NCBI GenBank assembly: GCA_964036045.1
Contig: OZ038380.1
Location: forward strand, 13,041,629 to 13,105,628
Reading direction: 5' to 3'
DNA length: 64,000 nt
Origin: Eutreptiella sp. 'Long Island Sound 2002'
Taxonomy: Eukaryota; Euglenozoa; Euglenophyceae; Eutreptiales; Eutreptiaceae
Below the pieces are notes generated by a model, which did no database searches, was not told the origin of the DNA, and saw only the letters and a list, made by a program, of their open reading frames with translations. The stretch's first letter is position 1, and the number at the start of each line of letters is the position of its first letter. The translations under genes were made by a program, and so were the position numbers. This document shows, piece by piece, positions 11,286-24,000 of the stretch.

Positions 11286-12605
11286 GTGGACTTCTTCCCC
11301 GAGTGTTTCTACTCTAGTCTAACCCTCACTGAACTGAGGTCTCGTATGCAGACCATTGTGGATGCTTGTGGCTGTCATGCCAGCAAGCAGAGCGACAGTA
11401 GGGATAGGGGACTGATTTCTAGCTTACCCATACCCTATTGTGCTAATTCTCTTCTCTATGTGGATTTCATCCACAATCTACCTCGCTTCGGCGGCTATGA
11501 TAGTTGCCTAGTGGTCACCTGAGGCCTGTCTCCCTTCACCCGTGTGTTCCCTTGCAATAAGAAAATCACAGGTCAGCAGACTGCGAAAATGTTGGTCGAA
11601 CAATGGTTCAAACCCTATGGGGCACCTAAACAGGTGCACTCTGATGAGGATGTACGCATCCGCGGTGACACTGGGTAGTACAAAGGAGTGCCAAATGCCC
11701 TCAACATGGAGGTAACCACAGGTGTGCCCTATACCCACACGTCTAACCCTCTTTGTGAGAGACAGAACTGTGTGGTGGAGCAAGACCTGAGAATTCTGAT
11801 GAAACAGGAGCGTACCAAGGACTGGGTATGCCTAGTGCCGAGGGCAGTGCTGACCATGAACTCACAGCGGAGCTCTTCTACGGGTTTCACCCCCCACGGA
11901 CTGTTCTATGGAGGACGACCTGCTTGGTTCTTCAAAACCCCCTTTTCTGAGGACTTCAGGAGCCCTGTTGGAGATGGGCTAGAACACAAGCAGTCTATGG
12001 CTAACCAGGCTGGGACTAACCTAAGACACATACGTGACCGTGAACTGAGCCGGCGGAACCGCCTACGGCGACCTGCTAGCTTCAAGGTTGGTGACCTTGT
12101 TCTGGTTCACCATTCACGCCTACCCTCCTGGCCACGTAACTGCCTACAGGACCCTTATTTTGGACCCTATCGTATCATCAGGATAGATGGATCCAAGATC
12201 CATGTCACGTGCAGCCCACGTCTAGGTGGTGAACTGCTGTGTGCACCTAAACAGTTGAGGCACTATCACTCCCCTGACGATTTGTCCCGGGATGAGTGGC
12301 GCCTCAGCGACATTGAGGTCGAGCGTATTGACCTAGAGAACGCTGCCAGCCCAGAGGAGGTAGACGAACTCGAAGAGATGACTGCCGATGAGATGGCAGC
12401 CGATGGTTCCTACGTGCTTGCAGGTATTGCTCGCCACGAGTATAAACAGGGCCGGAAATTCCTAACCCTGCCGGATGGCCATTGGATCTGAGGCGACCTG
12501 GGAACCTATGTCAGCCTTCATACAACCAGATGGGAGTATCAACCCCATCTTCCGCTCCTATTTGTTGAGAACAACGAGGGGCAGCTACTAACCCGTGCGG
12601 AGACT
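11286..12605 (+). pseudogene. element 1 integrase core, GPY/F region and broken chromodomain
   Basis: The same frame as the preceding segment carries CGCHASK (the Cys side of the zinc finger), YVDFIHNL (first catalytic Asp), HSDEDVRIRG (second Asp) and NPLCERQNCVVEQD (Glu). Further stops lie at 11520-11522 and 11676-11678. FKVGDLVLVHHSRLP and YFGPYRIIRI form the GPY/F-like tail. A final piece, YVLAGIARHEYKQGRKFL, then a frameshift near 12470, then ATWEPMSAFIQPDGSINPIF, reads as the two halves of a chromodomain. That makes element 1 a chromovirus-type element. Confidence 0.8.
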
Positions 12606-13326
12606 CTGTCCCAGCGTAAAAAGAAAAACTAATTTCACTGTGTCAGTCTTCTGACTGTGTTCTAACCTTACAGGGGCAGTGAGCACTCATGTGCAGGTGT
12701 GCCTGTGTATGTGTGTGAGAGCAGTTGTCACCGTTGCCCCGCATTGCATCGCAGGACAGGACCGGTAGCTCCCGTGACAACCACTCCCTGGCCGAAGGCC
12801 ATTGGTTTTTCACAGACCACTGCTTACGGAGCACTGCGCTGACCCTGTCTGTGCCCTGCAGTCCCATGCCTATGGTTTCCAGCGTGGACCAGGTGGCCGC
12901 TTATCAGGTTTGCAGCCACCCAGCGAGTGTATGCCTTGTTGACCATGTATTGCACGGGAACTGCCCTAATGTAATGACCTTGGGGAGCCAACGAAGAACG
13001 GTGGCTTACTACTCCAGGGGGTAATGACAAGCAAGGTGTTATGAAGCAAGGTGTGTCTTCCCTCCTTGGGGACAAGCGAGCCCACAGTTAGGACCCCTGA
13101 CTGGTCCAGACCCATGGGGTTCTACCCTTCCTTACAGGGTTCACCATACCCCTAAGTGTGCTACGTATGTCTGTGTGTGTCTCACTTCTCTCCCGTGGCT
13201 CCCGGAGGCCGGGCTTCGCTGACGTCGGACCGAAGGACCTAATCAGGTACTATTACCACTCCTATGGCGCCCAATTTCTGTGCTGGCGCCTATCCTTGGG
13301 GGAAGACAGCAAAAGCCCTACCTACT
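12606..13326 (+). other. element 1 3' internal noncoding region, includes 60-bp repeat copy 2
   Basis: Between the end of the chromodomain and the polypurine tract there is no recognisable coding sequence. Positions 12718-12777 repeat the 60-bp block found at 4739-4801. Confidence 0.55.
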
Positions 13327-13338
13327 AGAGGGGAGGGG
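13327..13338 (+). promoter_or_regulatory. polypurine tract of element 1
   Basis: The purine run agaggggagggg ends directly before TGGCCAAG, the proposed 5' TG of the right LTR. A solo LTR of the same family at 48811 starts with the same TGGCCAA, which supports the border. Confidence 0.65.
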
Positions 13339-14550
13339 TGGCCAAGTGTGCTAAGGGCATACAAAACGCCCATTTTTGCTAAAAGCCAAAAGCTAACACA
13401 CTCCCCTGCCCACGAGGAAAAGCACGCGGGACAGGAGACATCACTACACTACACTCACTAACGCCAGCACCAGCCTTCGAAGGCAGGGTGAGCACTCATC
13501 ACTTGCACTCAAGACCTGCCAGGCTTGCTGACCCTAACACCTACACACTCTACTGGGAGCTGCTGTCAATGAAGTCACGGGTCCTATTGACCCCCCTGCG
13601 AAAGAGCAAGAGAACACAGCGCTACTAAGCGGCTGTGGCCTAACAGGGACGCCACTACGCGTTTCCCTGTCAGGGCTTGGAGGAAAGGAGTGCTCAGTAT
13701 GCGTGCACAGGGTGTATGTCGATGAAGTCCGACTGCACTCGCCACTCCTGGCTGAGTTGCAGTTTGTTGTTTGTGTGATCTGCGCAGCATATTTTAGCGC
13801 TGCTCCAAGGGATTGCACCAATCAACCTTACCTTCCCACCTGTAAAGCAAAGGCAGATGGCCTGGGTTTGCGGCCAAGGAACCAAGACTACCTCCACGTA
13901 TTATACGCTTCTCAGGTAGCCCTATAATACACTGTCCTCAAACCCAGGTGCAAGCAAGCAAGCTTAAGGAACTCCACCCGTTCTCTTATAGAACGTGGGG
14001 TGGAGCCCCTGGGTAGCCTAAACAAGAGTTTTACCGTGCGCAACACGCGTGGCCTACCCTTTAATGCGCCATATGCATGCACAGGTACGCACAGGTTCCA
14101 CCTTTCCACTTGTTTACTCCTAATCTTACCCAACATAACCAATCACAGCGTGACTCAACCAGGGAGTGAGCTCCTCCTGGGCTTACCTACCTTAGTGACA
14201 ACGCATCATGTGAATGCCGAAGATGACTCAAGCGCAAAACAACCCTAAGCGCTTAAACAATCCTACGGCAAATTTTAAACAACCCTAATCGATTAATGCA
14301 CTGTGTGTCAGGCATGCTTTCCTTGTCTTGTTTTATGCAGAAAGAGGAGAGAAAGTGGCGCATTGCACAGCGCAAAACAAGCCTAAGCGTTTTAAGCAAC
14401 CCTATTTTAGCGCGACGGCAACACGAACACGAGCAAGCACTTTCTTCTCTTACCTGTGAAGAGAGGATAAGGGTGGACTGAGGCACAAGGAAAGCGACAC
14501 AGTGTGTGAATGCGTGCATTAGGCACATGCATCGCGAGCACAGCGCATAT
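13339..14550 (+). repeat. right LTR of element 1
   Basis: Begins TGGCCAAG right after a polypurine tract. Its first 600 bp match 48811-49420 (for example 'gagaacacagcgct' and 'tcgccactcctggctgag'). Its middle and end match both the solo LTR and the left LTR-like repeat. The 3' border is uncertain; homology to the left copy fades near 14530. Confidence 0.65.
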
Positions 14551-14552
14551 TC

Positions 14553-15020
14553 TAACCCTACGTGCGCGCTGCGCGCTCCATTCAGTTCGCATACCTTTCA
14601 TTTCTGTTTTGACTTGTGCAGAGCAAAGGAGGTGAGAGCCCGAACCCCCAACAAACGCAGCGGTGACTACCCTAATGTTTTATCGAAGCAACCAACATTA
14701 ACGCAATGCGTGCGTGTGAAATGACACTAGCATACCTGAGGGGTGGGTTGTCCACCTGCTCTGTGGTGTGGGTTCGTTTTCAATACTAACCCTACGTGCG
14801 CGCTGCGCGCTCCATTAAGTTCGCATACCTTTCATTTCTGTTTTGACTTGTGCAGAGCAAAGGAGGTGAGCGCCCGAACCCCCAACAAACGCAGCGGTGA
14901 CTACCCTAATGTTTTATCGAAGCAACCAACATGAACGCAATGCGTGCGTGTGAAATGACACTAGCATACCTGAGGGGTGGGTTGTCCACCTGCTCTGTGG
15001 TGTGGGTTCGTTTTCAATAC
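14553..15020. repeat. 234-bp tandem duplication
   Basis: Two adjacent, nearly identical 234-bp units (14553-14786 and 14787-15020) start 'taaccctacgtgcgcgctgc' and end 'gttcgttttcaatac'. They abut the right LTR of element 1. I see no coding content. Confidence 0.9.
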
Positions 15021-15448
15021 TTTTCCCTAAAGTTTATAAAAGATTTGATGCAACTGTGCAAAAATTTCTTTTAGAACTTTAAAAACTACGGCTCATACCT
15101 TCTTTTTCTAGAGCCGTTTACGCTTGCGCAACCCTTTTTCTGGAGTCCGCTTCTGTTGCGCTTGTTTGCGACCTTAGGTTTTAGTCTCAAAATGACGATT
15201 ACTCGCATAGTTTCGTCAATTTTTAGCGATTTGACTTCTTACATCGCTACACCTTTCGCTAAACCACAGGCTTCACTCCCTGTTGGTTCCATTTTCTATT
15301 TTTTTCAGCTCCTGGAGATTTGTGTCCTCCATTGGGAGTATTGCTCCGCCCTGGCCCTTGGTCAGGACGCTTACTGAATTGCTGTTTATGTAGCGATAGC
15401 CATCCGCATTAGAGCGTTCGACTGTACCGTAGCCGGCAAGCATGTCTG
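15021..15448. other. AT-rich spacer
   Basis: No gene, RNA or repeat that I can support before the 243-bp duplication. Confidence 0.5.
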
Positions 15449-15934
15449 CTCTAGGGAGGGAGTCCCGGGTTCAAACCCCACTACCCCCAAATTTTTACCA
15501 AAAGTTTCGTCGCACGCTGGCGACTTTTGAGGAATGCCCCATCGAAGGGACATCATACACGGTACATTACACTGTCTTTCAAGGGTACCTACAGTGTGAT
15601 AGGCTTCTATGAACTGATGGGAATGTTTTGGGTAGCTCTAACACATTTTCTGAGGTAATTTTGGGAATATTTGAGCCTTTTTCCTTGGTCCCTCTAGGGA
15701 GGGAGTCCCGGGTTCAAACCCCACTACCTCCAAATTTTTACCAAAAGTTTCGTCGCACGCTGGCGACTTTTGAGGAATGCCCCATCGAAGGGACATCATA
15801 CACCGTACATTACACTGTCTTTCACGGGTACCTACAGTGTGATAGGCTTCTATGAACTGATGGGAGTGTTTTTGGTAGGTCTAATGCATTTTCTGAGGTA
15901 ATTTTGGGAATATTTGAGCCTTTTTCCTTGGTCC
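15449..15934. repeat. 243-bp tandem duplication with Pol III B-box-like site
   Basis: Two copies of a 243-bp unit start at 15449 and 15692. Each begins 'ctctagggagggagtcccgg' followed at once by gttcaaacccc. The sequence ggttcaaaccc fits the Pol III B-box consensus. A possible A-box region lies only before the first copy. A tRNA-derived SINE fragment is possible, but the T-stem does not pair well, so it is not a tRNA gene. Confidence 0.75.
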
Positions 15935-18265
15935 TACTAGCTTGATCAACTAGCACTCCGGGAGGGAGTAAGAAAAAGTCACTACCATGTCTTTCTTGGA
16001 GGACTTGATCCAGGCCAAGCCCCCCTTAAAACCCTTTTGTTGATGCCAAGACTAACTTAGGTATTTTTATCACTCTTTTGAAGCTTAAAGTACACTTTCT
16101 CAAAGTAACTAGGGTTATAGCCCTAGCCCCCCCATGAAGTTCCCTCCTACCACTCAACTGAGCGGAGGTACCTTCCTTCATGGAGGATATACCTAAATAA
16201 AATAGGCATTTCATGCCTAAGGCCTTGGAGGTTAAGCCTAGTGGTCTCCTACCCCAAGACCCCTATACTCAATTGTTTCTACCACTTATTGTGGTTCTAC
16301 TTTTTAACTGTTTCTAGATTCAGTTGCTTAGCCAAGTCATAATCTGTGTCTGGCCTAACTCCTTTGCCCCATATTCCTGACCAACTCCATTTCATCCAAA
16401 AGAGTGCAGATGAAGTGCCTGAGACTAATTGGGAGGCAAGAGTCATGCCAGTTTTCATATAAAAATCATTTGTTTTATCCTTTTGTGATTGAATCTTTGT
16501 ATTTATACATGCTTCGTCAGTCTGCAGCCCTTCTGTGCTACACTAGATTTCCAACTATTCATTGATTCGAATCCACATCCTGTTCTTGCTCTACTTGCTG
16601 CTTTGGTTTGGGTTTTCAACATCAAAACTTGCAGGATTTCATCAAAATCTATAGGGCACTAATCAAGGACATCGTTCTAATTATGTATTCTATTTCATTC
16701 TCTTACACAATGGCTGAACATTTTATTGTATTGTTACATCACATTAGTAAGTTCTTGCTGCATGGTTCTTTGGTTAAGGCATTAGAAAAAAAGGTTGATT
16801 GAAAAAGATAGCGCAAAAGATTCGCGACTAACAGTGGCAAACGAAAGCAAAAACACACTTTTCATTGCGGTTTCAGAATACAGGCAATGATGTTGTCTAC
16901 AAAACAAAATTATACCCAAGTTGCATGGCTATAGGAGCTCCAAATTCACATTTTCGAAACAAAGCATCTTCTTAATTGACGTTGGTCACAAAGCAACCAT
17001 TGAAGCAAAGGAAACAAATGTGTAGTAGACTTTCTGCAGCGCAATGCAAGTTTTGGGTTGTTGGTAATGTTGCAAGAATGATGTAGAGCCGATGTTGAAA
17101 TGATGTGAAACAGCAAGCAAAAAGTGAAAAGCACTTAGGTTTGTTTTAGTGAATTCATTAGCTCCCCCAAAGACACGGACGGTGCTCCTCCGGAGCAAAA
17201 TTGCTCTTCAAGAGCAATGGCGGTTCTTTTCAGGATCAATCATTCAAGCAAACAAACTGGTTCACTGAAAAAAATTGGAGCAAAATCTCTAGTTCAACCT
17301 CCAAAGCTAACGAAATGCAACTTTGATCTGACTTGCTGGCAATCTTGCATGCACAATGGGCACCGTGTACAAAAAAGAAAAAGCGTACACATAAGTAATC
17401 AAAAAGTGGGAGTAACTTTTTTTGTTTTGGGTATCTAAAAAAGAGAAAAACTTGTACAAATAACTACAAATAAAGCCATCTATAGTTATTTTCGCATGCT
17501 GCAAATTCCCTGTTGGCAAAAGTGAAACACTGACGCGCTGCTCCGGCATACTGACGCGCTACTCCGGCATTTTTACCTAAGCTAGGCATGGAGAGGGAGC
17601 CCCATACGCATCCATGACACAGTCATCTACCATCCGACCGGCATACTCGATGGACACCTGAAGCCGACTTACCAGTACCCTTGCCACCGAGTGTTGCACC
17701 TTCTGTGCACTATTTTGGACATCAAGTAACACAGAATGCCTCTTGCAGGGCCGTACTGCACCAAGAGTGTGGGAAGAAAAATTGAGGAAGAAAACTGGGC
17801 TGTCACACACAGAAAAATATCGCTTTAAGGCATGCACACTACCCTTTTGTACACCCTTTGCATTTGCAACCCTTTTGGAGTGTAGTATTGGGCTGATGCG
17901 AAGTTACGTTGCACCCGTATTAGTTATCGCTCGCTCCAAGTTGGGTTAAGATGCTCACACCGCTAACAAGCGCACACTGTAAAACAATTTTAGCACCTTG
18001 GGACATGTAGAGTCCCGCAATAGCATGTCTTTTCTTTGTTGGGGTTAGGACCTCTTGTGTGGTCTTGATAATGGGCTTAGTAGCAGCAAAAATTGTATGA
18101 GCTCCACATTGGTTTGTCTTTTCACGGGTCTCTCCACCTTGTAAAAACGCTTGGTCCGGATTGTGTCTTTTGTTTGTTGCTCCGATGCGGTCAATACTGC
18201 CACAACATTGGACTAAAAGGAGAGAGCAACGTATTTCTATTATTTCAGTGTGGACCAGTCTGTGA
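15935..18265. other. AT-rich stretch without recognised genes
   Basis: Only short ORFs in all frames, none with motifs. A near-perfect 19-bp palindrome, attgctcttcaagagcaat, is at 17200, and two copies of a roughly 20-bp unit (tgacgcgct.ctccggcat) lie near 17532. Nothing else stands out. Confidence 0.5.
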
Positions 18266-18269
18266 GTAG

Positions 18270-20641
18270 TAAAGAAGGTCCCTACCAGGACCGGCCCCCG
18301 CTGTGCCCCTTCCGCCTGTTACCCCTGCTGATTTACTCCGGATCAACGATTGCATTTCTCAAAATCCTCAAAGTCCAAGGTCCAAAATCCAAAAATATAG
18401 AAATAAAATCCTCCTTCAACCCTGAATAGCAACCAGATCCCACAAGTACAGCAATAACCCAATTCACAATCCAAATCAGGCTGCGGGCTTTCGTTCAGCA
18501 CACCGGTATTCCCACGGTGGCGGGTATGTACAAGAATTGCACCAAGGAAGAAAGCCCTGAAATTGGCATATGAACACAAATAAAGCAAGGTTGGGGAGAG
18601 ATGGAAACTTACACAATCACAGCCATAGACCCATCATTCCCTGGACTCAAGACCTTCCCTTGACTCACCAACATGATGCCCTGAACCCAGTCCAATAATA
18701 TGGCTAAATGCCATGTGTCAAAAGTCACTACATAAACCCCAAAAATGTGTTCACTCCCAAGCCTCTAAATCCTAGCCCAATAGGGGAGGTGGCGTGTCAT
18801 GGCCTAGAGTGGCACTCAGGACCATGCCCTACCCTGACATAACCTTGGTTGGACTTGGAGTCGAATGGGCTTGGAGAAATGACCTATGAGTTTGAACTCA
18901 TAACATGCCAAAAAACTGCCAATTCACACCATATTGGCCATATATCAAAAATATGCTCAAAATTGATGTTACTACTTATCCGAAGGCGCCAAGCATGCAT
19001 GGAATCGAAGTCTACTATTCATGGAGGATAGAGACCAAAGGCCACTGCCCATGTACATCCCCATTTTACCCTCGAAACCCCTTCGGATATGGGCGCCACG
19101 CACTGCCCAAGTCAGCCCATGAATTAGAGACCAATTCTTGTAATCTCTCATGCGCCAAGCCAAATGGAGTACAAGATCCGGCATATGGTGGTGTTCAACT
19201 CCAAAGCATATGCCAACATATGAACAACATACCATGGTTCGACTCTCCATAGGCTTCTTGCTGTAAGCTGACCAGGTGAGTACACAAAACGCAAAAATGA
19301 GCAAAAATTGAGGTCAAAAACATGAAAATATGACCAAATACAAAGTTGTCATGATAGTATATCTCTATGCTCACCCATGATATCCGTTCATGGTTCAATA
19401 CACAAATGATTGGAACCATTTGCGAACAATTCCCCCACTTGGATCCCCAATCGGGCGCATGGAGATACCTTTGCCACTAATATCTACATGCCCCATGAAA
19501 ATGGGAGTGCACCCATGGATCTCTTTGTCAAACATACCATGAGCAATACATACGCGGTAGACTTGGTCTAGCGCTTTGAATTCCACAATTAGGACATGGG
19601 CAAAGCCCTTGTCACGTATGGCTCCCCATCTCTTCGGCCACACGAAGATATATAACATGGGCGTGAGCATATCAAACATATACCATGAATACCACACATA
19701 CCCTCAAAATATGGCTCCCACCATGATATGCCATGTCCCTCCATTGACATAACTTCACGTTAAAAATACGTAGGAACCCAAGGAAAGTTGCTATGCAACC
19801 CCAACACTCATGCGGCATACTCGAAAGTCGCATTAAAATATTCGGTTGCACGGTCCAAGAGTTATATATCACTTTATACCCTCTTGACCCTTTTCCCTTG
19901 CTACACCGGGCATGTGTGCGCACCAAAGGCGTTTGATGCTTCCTAAATTAAGTTGAGACCAAGGCAGTTCCAACCCAACCTTCCTTATTCTCTTTCCTCA
20001 CACTCGCTCGTAGATATGGCTCTTCCAAGTGGTCCCGCGATTCGCTTTTGTTTCCCTTATATCTCCAAGTCAAATGGGTGGCAAGTATAAGGGAAACCTG
20101 ATTCGGGCATACGGAAAGGAGTGTGACCAATCGACGAAGTCCAAATCAAGTGCGGCGATGTCGAAGTCGAAAATCCGATTTCGACATCGCGAAAAATTCT
20201 GATTAAAATTTCGAGTGCTTATATAGAGAATTGCGGAAGCAACGAACCCTTCGCTGATGAAATCTGACCCTTCAACGGAATATCCGCCAAAATATCTGGA
20301 AATAACAGTTAACCAATCGGTTAACGCAAAATGCAAAATCGCGAGCCAACTGACAGTCGCCGATACATTGACTATCAGAACGAAAGGCTGAAAAATTACG
20401 GAAACATTTGGATAATAAAACCCTGTTGATTCCTGATATTCTGCTATATAAATCTCCGCTGGCGGCGCCTCGGTACTGAATATGGCCGCTCATAGCCGGA
20501 ATGGCCAAACCTATCACACTATCACATCGGGTTAGATCAGGTGGATGGGAGAGTATGATATCAGCCAATGGCGGCTTGCCGGCACATAGATACACACCCC
20601 AAGTGACCCCAAGATGGCCACGGGGGTCCGAACCGGCTTCA
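18270..20641 (-). repeat. 3' LTR of element 2
   Basis: On the minus strand it runs from TGAAGCCGG to CTTCTTTA, matching the other LTR along its length. A 12-bp extra stretch (gtccctaccagg) is present near the distal end compared with the 5' LTR. It contains an 11-bp inverted repeat, gcgatgtcgaa at 20155-20165 with its complement at 20180-20190, just downstream of a TATA-like site. Confidence 0.9.
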
Positions 20642-20652
20642 CCCCCCTTCTC
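20642..20652 (-). promoter_or_regulatory. polypurine tract of element 2
   Basis: Minus strand GAGAAGGGGGG directly precedes the TG of the 3' LTR, the standard plus-strand primer position. Confidence 0.85.
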
Positions 20653-21036
20653 AGAGCGTTGTATCCGCTCGGAAACCAATGAAGAGAGGACGGGAGGACC
20701 CCAATGGGCTCCAACCCCCCCCTCCATGTCCCAAGGACACATGGAGGCCCCACACACGTCGTAGGCGTCCCCCATGCCCCAAGGGAGGGGTGAGGACACT
20801 GATAATCAGCGCCCTACGCCATATCCGGTCTCCTCTTGATCTACAACATGGACCAAGGGGATCAAAGATAGAAAAACGTCGTCGGTCGACCTAAATAAGT
20901 ATACCACAATGAAATATATATGTGGAGATCGAGTGAAGGGGGTAGATGGCCAATCAAGGCCGAAAAATCCCCGGATGAACGCCCTCACCCGTCTCCCCAT
21001 TCACAGAAACAAACAAAATGTCAAGGGGGGGATCCA
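20653..21036 (-). other. element 2 3' untranslated internal region
   Basis: About 380 bp between the pol stop and the polypurine tract, with no coding frame of note and no recognised structure. Confidence 0.6.
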
Positions 21037-24000
21037 TTACGGTGCTACAGCAGCAACCAAATGGACCAATACGTCCTTGACATCCAAAGAAATACCCTTT
21101 TTCTTTAGGTAGTCCATCCAGACCGTGGTATACCTCGGCACGAAACTGCTCGGAGGCTCCCACGAGTCCCTGGATGCGGCGAATCCCTTCCAACGGACTT
21201 TGTAAAGCCTCCCCCCAGGCGTCCCCGGGTCCGGCTTGTCCGCCAGGATCTTCTCCGCAGTGAAATCGTCGTCCTCACCCTCATCGTCCGAGTCCACATC
21301 GCCGGCCGTGAACTCGAAGGTGACGGGACGTCCGCTGGGGTCTGGTGCTCGGGGACGAAGCTGGCTGTGGTCGCGGTCCAGGATCTTGTTGTCCCCCACG
21401 CGAACCGCATACACATCCTGTCCGACCTTCCGCACAATCACCCCCGGCACATACCAAGATGCCTGCCGATGTCTGGACAGGACATCCTTGTGGTGCCGCT
21501 CCACCCACACGGTGTCTTGGAGAGCATACTTCTGGACCTTTCCCTGCTTGAAGTACTTGGCCCTCTTGTCATGCTCGTCCTGAAGTGCCTTGCACACCTT
21601 GGCCGCCGTGTCGTCCGCCTCGGACATCATAGCGTTCGCATCCCGGGCCACCTTGCCATGGTTCATCCACGGGAGAGTGCGCGACACTCGATCCCGTAGG
21701 AACAGGATGCGATGGGGCGACAGTCCAGTGGGTCCCGGAAGGTCGTGATACGCCTGGAGCACTCTCCACAGCGAGTTATACCAGTTCCGGCCCGGTTCGT
21801 CAATGTGCAACTGGCGGAACTTCTCGAACATCTGCCGCCCGGCCACCTCAGCACGGCCATTCGACCGGCTGTGGTAAGCCACGGTCTTGGCGTGCCGAAT
21901 CCCCATGTGCTTACACATCGTTTTGAACCACGTCCCCACGAATTGACTGCCCCGATCGCTGCAGATGACAGCTGGGACATCGAAAATCGTCAGCCAATGC
22001 CTGATCATGGCATTAGCGACGGTCTTGGCCTGCAGCCCCACTCCATGCTTGTCCTTCTTGTCCTTCTTCTTGGACTTCTTGCCCGGGACTGCCACGATAT
22101 ATCCGCTGTGCCTGTCCACCGCCAAGATGACACAGTCGTAGGTCTCTCCTTCCACGGTGACCTCAGGCATGGCGAATACATCCATGGCCACGGACCGCAT
22201 AGGGGCCTCCGGTATAGCAGTATACACTGGGTTGCCCGCTGTGGAGTGGTTAGGGCTCTTTGTGGCCCGACACACGGCACAGTCGCTGCAGTACCTATCC
22301 AGGATGGCGTAGTACCCCGGAGGGAACTTGAAACGCCACTCCAGGTCCTGCTGCATCTTGTCTCGGCCAGGGTGCATGAGCTGGGCGTTGTGCCAATGGT
22401 CAATGAGCTCCTCCACTCGGTTTTCAGGCACCAGCAGCTTGTCCTTGAGGAACAACTTGTCGCCATCCTCGGTCAAGCCCTCGGGCCATTCGTCGTCCGA
22501 CGGGGCGCTCACGGCATTCCAGTACTTGCTCCAGTGCTCGGATGCCGCGTAGTCATCCGACCAGTCCTCTGTGAGCACCGACCTGACTAGCTCTACAGGG
22601 GCCACCATCCATTGCTCGAGGGTTTCCTCTCGAATAGCTTGGACGCGGGCACCCCGGAACTTGGCCAGGTCCGTACGGTTTGCCATCACCACAAAGCACT
22701 TGACCCCCTCTTGCTCCATGACCTTCTCCATATCAATGATGCGCTTGGCCTCCTCGGTTTCCTCGGCGTCCCCATGGCTGGATATGTCCATCCAAGCCTT
22801 GCCCGCAGGGTAGGCCCATCGACTGAGGCAATCTTCCACAGTGTTGTCCTTCCCCGGGACGTATACGACGCTGAGGTCGAACTTGGCGAACGTCTCGTGC
22901 CATCGGGCCCTCCTAGCCGCTGGTCCTGAGGGGGTGTCGACATGCTCCTTGTGCCAGCTCTGTAGGGACTGGTGGTCCGTGCAAACCACCACCGGCTGCA
23001 ATCCGATGTGGCCAGACCACTTCCTGAGCGCACATACAATGGCGTATGTCTCCTTCTCCCTCGCGGTCCATGTTCGGCGTTGGCCCTCGGCCAGGATCCT
23101 GCTCCAAAACGCCACGGGAACATGAGTCCCGTCGTCCCTGACTTGCTCGAGGACTGGCCCCACGGCATAGTCCGAGGCATCTGTCCGTAGCACGAATCCC
23201 TTGTCGGGGTCCACCAGGAACAGTCCCAACTGCCCCAGGAGTCGCTCCTTCAGGCTGTTGAACGCATCCTCAGCTTCAGGGGTCCAGGCAAGCTTCTTCT
23301 TGCTCCCCTTCCGGCCATCGAACTTGCCCACTTGCAGCATCTTGTGCAGCGGCCCCGACAGTTCTGCATACATCCGGACGTAGCCCGAATAGTAGTTGCA
23401 GAACCCCATGAAGGATCGGAGTTCGCTGATGGTTTGGGGCTTCTCCCAGTGGTGCAGGGACGCCAGCTTCCGGGGCATGGGACGGCGTTGCCTGTGACCA
23501 ACCACGTGACCCGCGAACTCCACTTCCTTCACGAAGAGTGAGGCTTTGGTGGGCTTGCACACCATGTTGTGCTTGTCCAACTCGCTGAGCACTCGGCGCA
23601 GATCCTTCTCATGCGCGTCGATGAGCTCGTCCTCAGTCATGTTCTCCGTGCCGGACCCGATGATGATATCATCCACGAAGGGATCGGCACAGTCCCGGAC
23701 AGGCCCGAGTAGGTCCTCCATCATGCGCTGGAAAGCGGCGTTGCCATTCTTGGCGCCCATAGGCACCACTTTCCATTGCATGGGCCCCAGCGGCGTCGAC
23801 ATCGCTGTGCAGGGCCTGGAGTCCGGGTGTAGCGGCATCTGGTGATAACCGTGTTTCAGGTCCAACACCGTGAAAATCCGCTTTTTCTGTTGTTTTTGGA
23901 GGATGGAGTCGATCAGGGGAAGCGAGTACGAGTCGTGCTCGGTCTGCTCGTTCAAACCCCTATAGTCCACCACCAACCTCCACTCACCCTTCTCCTTCTT

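Larger units (their letters stand above)
4060..14550 (+). mobile_element. degenerate Ty3/gypsy chromovirus-like retrotransposon (element 1)
   Basis: Plus-strand LTR-retrotransposon remnant. In order it carries a gag zinc knuckle, DTGA protease, a methyltransferase-like domain, reverse transcriptase, RNase H, an integrase with H2C2 and DDE parts, a GPY/F-like region and a broken chromodomain. That order is Ty3/gypsy (Metaviridae). The coding region is broken by in-frame stops and frameshifts, and about 2.2 kb is tandemly duplicated. Related LTR-like sequence flanks it in the same orientation at 4077-4690 and 13339-14550. The flanks are clearly diverged from each other, so this is an old insertion. 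The left LTR lacks most of its U3 half, so the left border is approximate. Confidence 0.85.

Noticed and set aside
15380-15480. tRNA gene at the first B-box
   Set aside because: T-stem pairs only next to the loop and no acceptor stem can be formed.
21712-22590. 292-codon plus-strand ORF
   Set aside because: Antisense to the integrase/RNase H region; no motifs.
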